From NCBI GenBank assembly GCA_024225275.1, contig JAAEMS010000270.1, positions 1-56,657 on the forward strand: DNA of 56,657 nucleotides, given 5' to 3'. Position numbers and translations under genes: made by a program. The notes beneath the pieces are model-generated. The model was not told the origin of the DNA and did not search any database. It was given only the letters and a program-made list of their open reading frames with translations. This DNA is from Actinomycetes bacterium. Lineage in GTDB: Bacteria; Actinomycetota; Acidimicrobiia; Acidimicrobiales; JAAEMS01. Numbering within the stretch: the first letter of the stretch is position 1; each line of letters starts with the position of its first letter. This document shows positions 8,085 through 16,413 of the stretch, one piece after another.

Positions 8085-8197
8085 CTGAGCGCAGCGAAGC
8101 GGCCCGCCCGGCCGAGAGGGCAGAACGCGAAGCGGCCCGCCCGGCCGAGAGGGCAGAACGCGAAGCGGCCCGCCCGGCCGAGAGGGCAGAACGATGA
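8081..8197 (+). CDS. bridging mini-ORF with three 11-residue repeats, upstream of lemA
   Basis: 38 codons starting MTERS and continuing as three identical copies of EAARPAERAER. The ATG overlaps the pimA stop (ATGA, 8081-8084) and the TGA overlaps the lemA ATG (ATGA, 8194-8197), so it exactly fills the gap. The peptide alternates Glu and Arg and would be a short helix with no membrane or signal segment. A TAGGAT box 6 nt before the ATG means it may also be the leaderless first cistron of a lemA message. Gene finders would normally skip it. Confidence 0.6.
   Translation: MTERSEAARPAERAEREAARPAERAEREAARPAERAER
8096..8194 (+). repeat. 33-bp perfect tandem repeat, three copies
   Basis: The unit begins GAAGCGGCCCGCCCGGCCGA and is repeated at 8096, 8129 and 8162 without a mismatch. 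It is a multiple of three, so copy-number change would leave the mini-ORF open and its stop/start overlap with lemA intact. Confidence 0.9.
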
Positions 8198-8745
8198 TGG
8201 TCCTGCTGATCATCCTCGTCCTGATCGTGATCGTGGTGGGGTGGCTGATAGTCCTCTACAACGGTCTGGTGCGGTTGCGAAACCGTATCGAGAATGCTTG
8301 GGCCCAGATCGATGTCCAGCTCAAGCGGCGCTACGACCTCATCCCCAATCTGGTCGAGACCGTGAAGGGGTATGCGTCCCATGAGAAGGAGACGCTGGAC
8401 GCCGTCATCACGGCCCGCACCGCCGGCATGAGCGCCGAAGGTGCCCACGATCAGGCCCAGGCCGAGAACATGATCACCGGTGCCCTCAAGTCGGTCTTCG
8501 CCCTGTCCGAGGCCTACCCCGACCTGAAGGCCAACCAGAGCTTCCTGGCCCTCCAGGAGGAGCTGACCGGAACCGAAGGTCGCATCGCCTACGCCCGGCA
8601 GTACTACAACGACAGTGTGTTCTCGTACAACACCAAGATCCAGCAGTTCCCGGCAGTACTGATCGCCTCGGCCATGCGCTTCACCGAACGCGAATACTTC
8701 GAGGCCGACGACGACTCCCGAGGCCCAGTCCAGGTCGAGTTCTGA
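8194..8745 (+). CDS. lemA: LemA family protein
   Basis: 183 residues with one N-terminal transmembrane helix (about 1-22) followed by the LemA coiled-coil domain (NRIENAWAQIDVQLKRRYDL, then NLVETVKGYA, then ARQYYNDSVFSYN). LemA proteins are membrane-anchored and are commonly found next to membrane proteases; here htpX follows after 4 nt. The start ATG overlaps the stop of the repetitive mini-ORF, and no separate Shine-Dalgarno is evident, so initiation probably depends on translation of that ORF. Confidence 0.92.
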   Translation: MMVLLIILVLIVIVVGWLIVLYNGLVRLRNRIENAWAQIDVQLKRRYDLIPNLVETVKGYASHEKETLDAVITARTAGMSAEGAHDQAQAENMITGALKSVFALSEAYPDLKANQSFLALQEELTGTEGRIAYARQYYNDSVFSYNTKIQQFPAVLIASAMRFTEREYFEADDDSRGPVQVEF

Positions 8746-8749
8746 TCCC

Positions 8750-9652
8750 TTGTATGACCAGGTAACCGCCAACAAGCGTCGCTCGACGCTCATGGTGATC
8801 ATGTTCGCCATATTCACCATCGCGGTCCTCGCCGTGGTGGCATACACCGTGGCGTTGGGTGTCACCGGTGTGGCCCTGGCGGTGATCATTGGTGTGGGTA
8901 TGACCTGGGCGTCCTATTGGAAGTCCGATGTGGTCGCCTTGCGTATGAGCCGCGCCGTCGAGGCGACGCCCGACGACTACGCCCGCTACCACAACATCGT
9001 CGAGGGCCTTTGCATCGCGGGCGGGCTGCCCAAGCCCCGGCTCTATGTGGTCAACGATGACGCTCCCAACGCCTTCGCCACCGGCCGCAACCCCAACAAT
9101 GCCGCGGTGGCGGTCACCACCGGTCTTCTCGATCGCATGGACCGGATGGAGCTCGAGGGGGTCCTGGCCCACGAGCTCAGCCATGTGAAGAACTACGACA
9201 TCCTGGTCAACACCATTGCGGTGACCATGGTGGGCATCCTCACCCTGCTGGCTGATTTCACGTTCCGCAGCATCTGGATCTCCGGCCACCGCCGCCGCGG
9301 CAACGACGGCAATGGTCCGGCGGCGATCATGGCCGTAGTCGGCATCGTCCTGCTTGTCGTGGCCCCCATCATTGGTCGAATGATGCAGTACGCCATCGGC
9401 CGCAAACGCGAGTCGCTGGCCGACTTCTCCGCCGTCGAGCTCACCCGTTATCCGCCGGGGCTCATCTCGGCCCTCGAGAAGCTCCGTGACGACCCGACCG
9501 TTGTCCGCTCGGCCTCGCGGGCCACGGCCCACATGTGGATCGAGGAACCCATGGCTCAGGTCCCCGAGGACGGTAATCTCTCGCGGCTCAACCGCCTCTT
9601 CTCCACCCATCCGCCACTCGAGGAGCGCATCGCCGCCCTCCGGGAGCTCTGA
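8750..9652 (+). CDS. htpX: M48 zinc metalloprotease HtpX
   Basis: 300-residue membrane protease of the envelope stress/quality-control class. The TTG start gives MYDQVTANKRRST, which matches the conserved HtpX N-terminus; no ATG would preserve it. Two N-terminal helices (about 15-60) precede the zinc-binding HELSH motif at about residue 143. Two further helices follow, then the third ligand region KRESLADFSA. The lemA-htpX pairing is a recurring bacterial arrangement. Confidence 0.93.
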   Translation: MYDQVTANKRRSTLMVIMFAIFTIAVLAVVAYTVALGVTGVALAVIIGVGMTWASYWKSDVVALRMSRAVEATPDDYARYHNIVEGLCIAGGLPKPRLYVVNDDAPNAFATGRNPNNAAVAVTTGLLDRMDRMELEGVLAHELSHVKNYDILVNTIAVTMVGILTLLADFTFRSIWISGHRRRGNDGNGPAAIMAVVGIVLLVVAPIIGRMMQYAIGRKRESLADFSAVELTRYPPGLISALEKLRDDPTVVRSASRATAHMWIEEPMAQVPEDGNLSRLNRLFSTHPPLEERIAALREL

Positions 9653-9659
9653 CCCTCCA

Positions 9660-10763
9660 ATGACCAATCCCACCCACCCCACCCGCGCCATCAGCCTGCT
9701 CATGGCAGTGGCCGCTCTCGTTCTGTTCGCGGCCGCTTGCGGAGGCGGGACCGACGGCGCCGATAGCGACGGCGCCCAGAACGAGACGCCTACCACCATT
9801 GGCTCGTCGCCGACATCGTCCGATGCCGCGGTCGAGGACGAGATCGGCGACCCCATCCCCGAGGGACCGGTTGCCCCATTCACCGGTCTGCCGGTGAACG
9901 GAGAGATCGGCCGCCCCGCTCTGGCGGTCAAGATCGACAACCTGAACGCCAAGGCTCGCCCTCAGGCCGGCATCAACCAGGCCGACGTCGTGTTCGAGAT
10001 CCGGGTCGAGGGCATCACTCGGTTCATGGCCGTCTACCACTCGACCGACGCCGATGTCGTGGGTCCGGTCCGGTCGGCCCGAACGTCTGACATCAATGTG
10101 CTCAACATGCTCAGCGTGCCCATGTTCACCAACTCGGGCATGAACGCCGGCACCCGTCGCTTGCTGAACTCCCAGGGCAACTTCATCGACGCCAACGTCG
10201 ACGTCTACCCGGCCGAGTTCTACCGCGAGCGGTCCCGGCCCAGCACCCACAATCTCATGACCGGCACCGCCCAGCTGTGGAGTCATGTCGACGAAACCGA
10301 CGATCCCGAGCCCCTCTTCGCCTTCCGGCCCCGCGGTGGCGACCTTCCCGGGAATGCGGTCGAGGTGGCCGGAGTCGATATCGCCTACCGTGGCGGGGGG
10401 GGAGCGCGGGCCTCGTATCGCTGGGACCAGGCCGTCCAGGGCTGGGCCCGCACCCAGCAGGACACCCCCCACGTCGACGAGGACGATCTGCAGGTGGCGC
10501 CGGCCAACGTCGTGGTGATGTTCGTCGAGTACGGCGTCTCGCAGGCCGCCTCGATCTCCCCCGAGGCCAAGACGGTTGGCAGTGGCGAGGCCTGGGTGCT
10601 CACCGAAGGCCACCTCATCGAAGGTACCTGGGAGCGTCCCTCGTCCACCGACCTCCCGACCTTCACCGATACCAATGGTGACGAGATCCAGCTGACCCCG
10701 GGACGCACCTGGATCGCCCTGCCCGATCCGGGCACGGTGACCCTCGTCGCCACCGACGGCTGA
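9660..10763 (+). CDS. DUF3048 (YerB-like) lipoprotein
   Basis: 367 residues beginning MTNPTHPTRA with a hydrophobic signal and a lipobox-like FAAAC ending at Cys27, followed by an Asp/Thr/Ser-rich linker. The body holds the DUF3048 pattern: FTGLPVNGE, then ALAVKIDNLNAKARPQAGI, ADVVFEIRVEGITRF, VGPVRSAR. It is predicted to be exported and lipid-anchored on the outer face of the membrane. Function of the family is unknown. It begins 7 nt after htpX and is likely co-transcribed. Confidence 0.85.
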   Translation: MTNPTHPTRAISLLMAVAALVLFAAACGGGTDGADSDGAQNETPTTIGSSPTSSDAAVEDEIGDPIPEGPVAPFTGLPVNGEIGRPALAVKIDNLNAKARPQAGINQADVVFEIRVEGITRFMAVYHSTDADVVGPVRSARTSDINVLNMLSVPMFTNSGMNAGTRRLLNSQGNFIDANVDVYPAEFYRERSRPSTHNLMTGTAQLWSHVDETDDPEPLFAFRPRGGDLPGNAVEVAGVDIAYRGGGGARASYRWDQAVQGWARTQQDTPHVDEDDLQVAPANVVVMFVEYGVSQAASISPEAKTVGSGEAWVLTEGHLIEGTWERPSSTDLPTFTDTNGDEIQLTPGRTWIALPDPGTVTLVATDG

Positions 10764-10788
10764 TCCCCGGCCTCTCCCGGCCCTTGCT

Positions 10789-11625
10789 GTGTCCGTCTTC
10801 TACGAGCAGACCCTGAAGACCCTGCTCGAGTCCGGGGGTATCGAGAGGTCGTGGGAGGTTCTTGCGGTGTGCGCCGGCACCCGCGACCGCGACGTTCTCA
10901 CCTCGGCCGGATTCACACGAGGGGTCATCTCCAACCTCGACCGCGACGTCGCCCCCGACGAGTTCGCCCCGTTCAGCTGGGAACGGCTCGATGCCGAGGC
11001 GCTCGACCGTCCCGATGATTCCGTCGATGTCTCGGTGGTGCACGCGGGGCTCCATCACTGCGCGTCCCCCCACCGGGCGCTGGCCGAGATGTACCGGGTG
11101 GCGCGCCACGGAGTGCTCGTGTTCGAGGCCCGAGACAGCGCCTCGATGAGGGCTGCGGTGAGGCTCGGCGTGGCCGACGCCTACGAGATCGAGGCCGTCC
11201 TCGACCAGGAGGGGCGGGCCGGTGGACATCGCAACACCGCCGTCCCGAACCATGTGTACCGCTGGACCGAACGCGACGTCATCAAGACGGTGGCCAGCAT
11301 TGATCCCGCCGTCACTCCGGCCGTCGAGTTCTTCCACGACGTCGAAGTGCCCACCGACCGGTTGTCGTTGAGCCGGCGGCCGCTGGTGCGGATAGGTGGA
11401 CGTCTGGTGGGTTTGGCCGGAGGGGTCGTGGCCCGAGCCTTCCCCAAACAGGGCAACCGCTTTGCCTTCCATGTCGACAAGCGGAGGGCCGTGGGGCATC
11501 CATGGCTTGTCGAACAGGATGAATCCATGGTCCTCGATCCCAGCTGGGTCGAGCCCCGCTTCCGGGCCCGGGGCTCTGCTCAGAGCCCCACGGCTGGCCG
11601 CCGATGGGGGCGCCAGAACAATTGA
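10789..11625 (+). CDS. class I SAM-dependent methyltransferase (Methyltransf_11-like)
   Basis: 278 residues from a GTG. The fold is recognised from [14 protein letters not shown] (motif I), LDRDVA (motif II) and [35 protein letters not shown], the late-strand pattern of type 11 methyltransferases. Motif I reads C-A-G-T-R, a departure from the usual D-x-G-x-G. The C-terminal third is a non-catalytic extension of unknown purpose. The substrate cannot be inferred; neighbours (a lipoprotein and pdxS) do not help. Confidence 0.75.
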   Translation: MSVFYEQTLKTLLESGGIERSWEVLAVCAGTRDRDVLTSAGFTRGVISNLDRDVAPDEFAPFSWERLDAEALDRPDDSVDVSVVHAGLHHCASPHRALAEMYRVARHGVLVFEARDSASMRAAVRLGVADAYEIEAVLDQEGRAGGHRNTAVPNHVYRWTERDVIKTVASIDPAVTPAVEFFHDVEVPTDRLSLSRRPLVRIGGRLVGLAGGVVARAFPKQGNRFAFHVDKRRAVGHPWLVEQDESMVLDPSWVEPRFRARGSAQSPTAGRRWGRQNN

Positions 11626-11652
11626 GGAGAGTGAGGCCCGGGGTCCTAGACT
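11622..11652 (+). promoter_or_regulatory. promoter of pdxST: TTGAGG / TAGACT
   Basis: TTGAGG at 11622-11627 and TAGACT at 11647-11652 with a 19-nt spacer. The pdxS ATG follows 7 nt after the -10. The -35 lies in the stop region of the upstream methyltransferase. Confidence 0.5.
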
Positions 11653-11659
11653 CCGCGGC

Positions 11660-12559
11660 ATGGCCGAACAGTCCTCACCCAGCCGTCAGACCGGAACCGA
11701 CCTCGTCAAGCGTGGTCTCGCCGAGATGCTGAAAGGGGGCGTCATCATGGACGTCTCCAACGCCGATCAGGCCGGCATCGCCGAAGACGCCGGCGCCGTA
11801 GCCGTCATGGCGCTCGAGCGGGTACCGGCCGACATCCGCTCCGACGGCGGCGTGGCTCGAGCCTCGGATCCCGAGATGATCGAGGCCATCCAAGCCACCG
11901 TGACCATTCCGGTCATGGCCAAGGTGCGTATCGGCCACTTCGTCGAGGCCCAGATCCTCGAGGCTCTGGGTGTCGACTACGTCGATGAGTCCGAGGTCCT
12001 CACCCCGGCCGATGAGCTCCACCATGTCGACAAGTGGATGTTCACGGTCCCCTTCGTCTGCGGTGCCACCAACCTGGGCGAGGCCCTCCGCCGCATCTCC
12101 GAAGGAGCGGCCATGATCCGTTCGAAGGGTGAGGCCGGCACCGGGAACGTCGTCGAGGCCGTCCGCCATCTGCGCCAGATCCGGGGCGACATCGCCAAGA
12201 TCACCCAGGCCGACAGCGCGGAGATCTACGACTGGGCCAAGCGCCTCCAGGCCCCGGTACCCCTGGTGCAGGAGCTCGCCGAGACCGGCACCCTTCCCGT
12301 GCCCATGTTCTCCGCTGGTGGTGTGGCCACCCCGGCCGACGCCGCCCTCATGATGCAGCTCGGGGCTGAGGCTGTGTTCGTGGGCTCCGGCATCTTCAAA
12401 AGCGATAGCCCGCCCCTGATGGCCAAGGCCATCGTCGAGGCCACCACCAACTACGAGAACCCCGACGTGCTGGTGAAGGTGTCGCGCGGTCTGGGTCACG
12501 CCATGAAGGGTCTCGAGATGTTCAACCTCGAGACCAAGATGGCCGAGCGGGGCTGGTGA
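11660..12559 (+). CDS. pdxS: pyridoxal 5'-phosphate synthase lyase subunit
   Basis: 299-residue TIM-barrel synthase subunit of the DXP-independent PLP pathway. It condenses ribose 5-phosphate, glyceraldehyde 3-phosphate and ammonia from PdxT. The conserved stretches [20 protein letters not shown] and [10 protein letters not shown] are present. The lysine-containing [11 protein letters not shown] segment and the C-terminal GLGHAMKGL are too. The longer frame starting near 11396 is rejected because the family starts near this ATG. The stop overlaps the pdxT GTG (GTGA). Confidence 0.97.
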   Translation: MAEQSSPSRQTGTDLVKRGLAEMLKGGVIMDVSNADQAGIAEDAGAVAVMALERVPADIRSDGGVARASDPEMIEAIQATVTIPVMAKVRIGHFVEAQILEALGVDYVDESEVLTPADELHHVDKWMFTVPFVCGATNLGEALRRISEGAAMIRSKGEAGTGNVVEAVRHLRQIRGDIAKITQADSAEIYDWAKRLQAPVPLVQELAETGTLPVPMFSAGGVATPADAALMMQLGAEAVFVGSGIFKSDSPPLMAKAIVEATTNYENPDVLVKVSRGLGHAMKGLEMFNLETKMAERGW

Positions 12560-13143
12560 CGGCCGGCCCTCGGGTCGGCATCCTGGCCCTCCAGGGCGCT
12601 GTCGACGCTCACAGGGCCGCGCTCGAGCGGCTCGGTGCCACCGTCGAGATGGTCAAGCGACCCGATCAGCTCGATGGCCTCGACGCCCTCGTCCTGCCGG
12701 GGGGCGAGTCCACGACGATGTCGATGCTGCTCGACTCCTCGGGCCTGTTCGACCCCCTGGCCAAGCGCCTGGGAGACGGTCTCCCGGTGCTCGGCACCTG
12801 CGCAGGCATGATCCTGCTGGCCTCCGATGTGCTCGACGGCCGGGCTGACCAGCGTTGGTTCTCGGCCATCGACCTGACCGTCCGGCGCAACGCGTACGGC
12901 ACCCAGATCCAGTCGTTCGAGACCGACCTCGACATCCAGGGCCTCGATGTCCCGTTCCATGCGGTGTTCATCCGGGCCCCGGGAGTCGAGGTCAGGGGCA
13001 CCGACGTCGAGGTGCTGGCCGAGGTCGACGGTGAACCGGTTCTCTGCCGTCAGGGACCGGTGCTCGTGGCCGCCTTCCACCCCGAGCTCACCGACGACGA
13101 CCGCATCCACCAGCTCCTCATCGACCAGGTAGGCCCCCGCTAA
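12556..13143 (+). CDS. pdxT: pyridoxal 5'-phosphate synthase glutaminase subunit
   Basis: 195-residue class I glutaminase that supplies ammonia to PdxS. The nucleophile Cys is in [11 protein letters not shown] (about residue 79) and the His-Glu pair in AAFHPEL (about 173-175). [11 protein letters not shown] is the glutamine-binding loop. It is coupled to pdxS by a GTGA overlap and forms the 12:12 synthase complex known for this family. Confidence 0.96.
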   Translation: MTAGPRVGILALQGAVDAHRAALERLGATVEMVKRPDQLDGLDALVLPGGESTTMSMLLDSSGLFDPLAKRLGDGLPVLGTCAGMILLASDVLDGRADQRWFSAIDLTVRRNAYGTQIQSFETDLDIQGLDVPFHAVFIRAPGVEVRGTDVEVLAEVDGEPVLCRQGPVLVAAFHPELTDDDRIHQLLIDQVGPR

Positions 13144-13203
13144 CAGGCGTACTACGGTTGGGCTTGGTCTCAACGGTCCTCGAGCTCCCCAGGAGTTGCG
13201 TGT

Positions 13204-13956
13204 ATGTCCGGTCACTCCAAATGGGCGACCATCAAGCACAAGAAGGGTGCGGCTGACGCCAAGCGCGGCAAGCTGTTCGCCAAACTGATCCGCCAGGTCG
13301 AGGTAGCAGCCCGTCAGGGGGGCGGCGACCCCGACTCCAACCCGACTCTGCGGACCATGTTCCAGAAGGCCCGCGACTCGTCGGTGCCCCTCGACACGAT
13401 CGAGCGTGCCGTCAAGCGGGGGACCGGCGAGCTCGAAGGGGTCAGCTACGAGCAGATCACCTATGAGGGGTACGCGCCGGGTGGCGTGGCGGTGCTCATC
13501 GAGATCCTGACCGACAACCGGAACCGGACCGGCGCCGAGGTGCGGTCCCTGTTCTCGAAGAACGGTGGGAGCATGGCCGAGCCGGGTGCGGTGGCCTGGC
13601 AGTTCGAACGCAAGGGCGTCATCCTGGTGGTGGCCGATGGTGTCGACGAGGACGACCTCATGATGGTGGGCCTCGACCATGGTGCCGACGACCTGGCCCA
13701 AGAGGGCGAGTATTGGCGCATCACCTGCGAGCCCACCGACCTCAACGGTCTCCGTGACGCGCTGGCCGAGGCCGGCTTCACGGTCGAGTCGGCCGAGCTA
13801 CCCATGCTGGCCACCCAGAGCGTCGAGGTCGCGGACAAGGAGGGGGCCAAGGCCGTCATGCGGCTCATCGACATCCTCGACGACCATGACGATGTCCAGG
13901 ATGTCTACGGCAACTTCGACATTCCCGACGATCTGCTCGAGGAGATCACCGCGTGA
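13204..13956 (+). CDS. yebC: YebC/PmpR family protein
   Basis: 250 residues beginning MSGHSKWATIKHKKGAADAKRGK, the family signature. Members have been described as transcriptional regulators and, more recently, as factors that relieve ribosome stalling; which applies here is unknown. AGGAG at about 13190-13194 sits 8-9 nt before the ATG, so this gene has a normal leader, unlike most in the window. pdxST-yebC adjacency also occurs in mycobacteria. Confidence 0.95.
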   Translation: MSGHSKWATIKHKKGAADAKRGKLFAKLIRQVEVAARQGGGDPDSNPTLRTMFQKARDSSVPLDTIERAVKRGTGELEGVSYEQITYEGYAPGGVAVLIEILTDNRNRTGAEVRSLFSKNGGSMAEPGAVAWQFERKGVILVVADGVDEDDLMMVGLDHGADDLAQEGEYWRITCEPTDLNGLRDALAEAGFTVESAELPMLATQSVEVADKEGAKAVMRLIDILDDHDDVQDVYGNFDIPDDLLEEITA

Positions 13957-13973
13957 GCCACTCGGTCCTATGA
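13953..13973 (+). CDS. bridging mini-ORF (MSHSVL) between yebC and the peroxiredoxin
   Basis: Six codons start at a GTG overlapping the yebC stop (GTGA, 13953-13956). They end at a TGA overlapping the next gene's ATG (ATGA, 13970-13973). No Shine-Dalgarno stands before the downstream ATG, so reinitiation after this mini-ORF is a plausible way to translate it. Confidence 0.4.
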   Translation: MSHSVL

Positions 13974-14428
13974 CTGTTAGTGGGGGCGACGCCGCCCCCG
14001 ATTTCGAGCTCACCGGTGTCCTCGGAGGCGAGGAGGCCACCTACCGGCTGTCCGACCACCGTGGCCAACCCATTGTTCTGGTGTTCTATCCGGCCGACAA
14101 CTCGCCGGTCTGCACCAAGCAGTTGGTGACCTACACCGACGACATCGGCCAGTTCGGTGCAGCCGGCGCCCAGGTCCTGGCTCTCAGCCCGCAAACGGTG
14201 GCCAGCCACCGCGGGTTCGCAGAGAAGCACGAGCTGGCCTTCCCCCTGCTGAGCGACACCGACAAGGAAGTCGGGCAGGCCTACGGGGTGCTGGGCCCCG
14301 TTGGTTTCTACCGGCGGTCGGTCTTCGTCATCGATGCTGAGGGAACCGTGGTCTACGCCCACCGGGCCGTCGCCGGCATCACCTTCCGTTCCACCGACGA
14401 GATCGTGCGAGCCCTCGATCAGACCTGA
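13970..14428 (+). CDS. bcp: peroxiredoxin, BCP/PrxQ type
   Basis: 152-residue thiol peroxidase that reduces hydroperoxides. The peroxidatic cysteine is in YPADNSPVCTKQL (about residue 45). The partner cysteine that many BCPs have five residues later is absent (TKQLV), so it would act as a 1-Cys enzyme or use an external thiol; mycothiol is possible given the mshC end upstream, but that is inference. The ATG was chosen over longer in-frame starts because it fits the family N-terminus. Confidence 0.88.
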   Translation: MTVSGGDAAPDFELTGVLGGEEATYRLSDHRGQPIVLVFYPADNSPVCTKQLVTYTDDIGQFGAAGAQVLALSPQTVASHRGFAEKHELAFPLLSDTDKEVGQAYGVLGPVGFYRRSVFVIDAEGTVVYAHRAVAGITFRSTDEIVRALDQT

Positions 14429-14462
14429 CAGACTCGGCTCCCAACCGACATCAGGGGGACAG

Positions 14463-15371
14463 GTGGACGATCAGCAGGTGGATCCGTACCGGAGCCACAG
14501 CTTCGAAGAGCTCGCATCCCTGTCCACGGTCTACCGCGACGACCTGTTCGCGGACCGCACCGTCCTGGTGTCCGGCGCGGCCGGCGGGATCGGACTGGCC
14601 ATCGCCACCCTGTTCGGGCGGTTGGGAGCCACCATCGTCACCTGCGGGCGCGATCCCGAGAAGCTGGCCGCGGTCGAGGAACAGTTGGGGTCGATCGGTG
14701 TCGACTGCTGGTCGGTGCCGATGACGATCCGCGAACCCGACCAGGTCGCCGACCTCATGGATCGGGTGTGGGAACGTCAGGGCGGCCTCGACGTGCTGGT
14801 GAACAATGCAGGGGGTCAGTTCGCGGCGCCCTCGCTCGACATCAGTCCCAAGGGGTGGGCGGCCGTCGTCGAGACCAACCTGTACGGCACCTGGTACATG
14901 ATGCAGGAGGCCGGCCGCCGCTGGATCGCCGATGAGGGCGGTGAACACCGACCTCTCGGAACCGTGCCCGACCGGTCGGTCGTCAACATCTCGACCCTCA
15001 CGGGCCGCGGTTCGGTGGGCATCCCCCACACCAATGCAGCCCGCGCCGGTCAGATCCAGCTCACCAAGAGTCTGGCCCTCGAGTGGGCGCCCCACGGCAT
15101 TCGGGCCAACGCTGTCGCCGTTGGTGTGGTGCAGAGCCCTGGCCTGGTCAACTACCCGCCCGAGGCCCGCCCCAGCTTCGACCACAACCCCCAGCGCCGG
15201 TTGGGCGACGTCCACGACATCGCCCAGGCCGCCGTGTACCTCAGCGCCTCCAGCGGCGACTACATCACCGGCACGGTGCTCGAGGTGGCCGGTGGTGAGG
15301 GCATTTGGGGCGAGTACTGGGCCATCGGCAAGCCCGACTGGTATCTGATCGACGAACGCCCGGAGGCGTAG
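14463..15371 (+). CDS. short-chain dehydrogenase/reductase, enoyl-CoA reductase-like
   Basis: 302 residues from a GTG with AGGGGG just upstream. The Rossmann cofactor motif GAAGGIG is at about residues 38-44 and NNAGG at about 118. The usual catalytic Y-x3-K is replaced: after the SDR serine in VVNIST the motif reads T-N-A-A-R. The sequence around it (AARAGQIQLTKSLALEW) is like peroxisomal trans-2-enoyl-CoA reductase and dienoyl-CoA reductase SDRs, which also lack the tyrosine. An acyl-CoA double-bond reductase is therefore the best guess. It precedes a methyltransferase and a crotonase-fold gene with short gaps, suggesting one pathway. Confidence 0.82.
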   Translation: MDDQQVDPYRSHSFEELASLSTVYRDDLFADRTVLVSGAAGGIGLAIATLFGRLGATIVTCGRDPEKLAAVEEQLGSIGVDCWSVPMTIREPDQVADLMDRVWERQGGLDVLVNNAGGQFAAPSLDISPKGWAAVVETNLYGTWYMMQEAGRRWIADEGGEHRPLGTVPDRSVVNISTLTGRGSVGIPHTNAARAGQIQLTKSLALEWAPHGIRANAVAVGVVQSPGLVNYPPEARPSFDHNPQRRLGDVHDIAQAAVYLSASSGDYITGTVLEVAGGEGIWGEYWAIGKPDWYLIDERPEA

Positions 15372-15373
15372 CC

Positions 15374-16381
15374 ATGACCAACATCCCACGTCCCGACACC
15401 ACCCGGCTCCAGAACATGGCCCGGGCCTACACCCAGACTGCCGTCCTGTGGGCCGCCATCGATCTGGGACTGTTCACTGCGGTATCCCAGGGGGCCACCG
15501 ACGAGGACGCTGTCGCCGAGGCCTGCGGGGTCAGTCGCCTCGACGCCGAACGGCTCGTCGTGTGCTGTCTCACCCTGGACCTGCTCCGGGTCGAGAACGG
15601 CAAGCTGGTCAACCCACCCGACGTCGAGCGGTTCATGGTCAAGGGTCAGCGGGGCTATGCGGGTCCGTGGATGACCTTCACCCGGCGCGACGTCCCCAAG
15701 TGGTTCGAGATCTCCGAGCTCATGACCAATGGTCCCGAACCCGGCCTCTTGGGCATGTACGAAGACCTGACCGTCGATCGGGCCCGCAAGTACCACGAGG
15801 CCACCTACAGCATCGGCATGGGAGCCGGCCGTCGTTTCGTGCGGACCGTTGACCTCTCCGGACGCAAACGGATGCTCGACCTGGGCGGTGGTTCTGGCGC
15901 CTACTCGATCAATGTGGTCCAGGCCCACGAAGACATGACCGCGGTGGTGTTCGACCTGCCCCCCGTCGTCGAAGTGACGCGTGAGTTCCTCGAGGAGAAT
16001 GGAGTGGGCGATCGGGTCGACACGGTGGGCGGTGACTTCACCTCCGACCCCCTGCCCGAGGACTGCGACGTGGTGGTCATGGCCAGCAACCTGCCCATCT
16101 ACGACGCCGACGTCATCGCCGGTGTGGTGGCCCGGGCCCACGACGCCCTTCGGCCCGGCGGCGAGATGCATCTGGTGGGGGAGATGCTGGCGGATGACCG
16201 GACGGCGCCGGCCGACGCCGCCATGTGGGGCATGAACGAGCTCCTGTACGCGGGCATGGGGCGCGCTCACACCATCGCCGAATGCATCGGCTACTTCGAG
16301 GGGGCGGGGTTCACCGACGTCGGGGTCACCGAATTCGTACCGGGCACCCTCGAGCGGGTCCACGGGGTCAAAGCCGTCTAG
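15374..16381 (+). CDS. O-methyltransferase-like SAM-dependent methyltransferase
   Basis: 335 residues. It has an N-terminal winged-helix dimerisation region (about 15-90, LWAAIDLGLFTAVSQG) followed by a SAM-binding domain with MLDLGGGSGAYSI (about 160-172) and VVFDLPPVVE. This is the plant-type/antibiotic O-methyltransferase architecture, a family that often modifies phenols and polyketides. The usual catalytic histidine of O-methyltransferases is not evident (ASNLPIYDADV where H-x-W-x-D is common), so the true reaction is open. It starts 2 nt after the SDR. Confidence 0.82.
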   Translation: MTNIPRPDTTRLQNMARAYTQTAVLWAAIDLGLFTAVSQGATDEDAVAEACGVSRLDAERLVVCCLTLDLLRVENGKLVNPPDVERFMVKGQRGYAGPWMTFTRRDVPKWFEISELMTNGPEPGLLGMYEDLTVDRARKYHEATYSIGMGAGRRFVRTVDLSGRKRMLDLGGGSGAYSINVVQAHEDMTAVVFDLPPVVEVTREFLEENGVGDRVDTVGGDFTSDPLPEDCDVVVMASNLPIYDADVIAGVVARAHDALRPGGEMHLVGEMLADDRTAPADAAMWGMNELLYAGMGRAHTIAECIGYFEGAGFTDVGVTEFVPGTLERVHGVKAV

Positions 16382-16413
16382 GTTTCGAACTGAACGACAA
16401 CGAAGGGGACACC

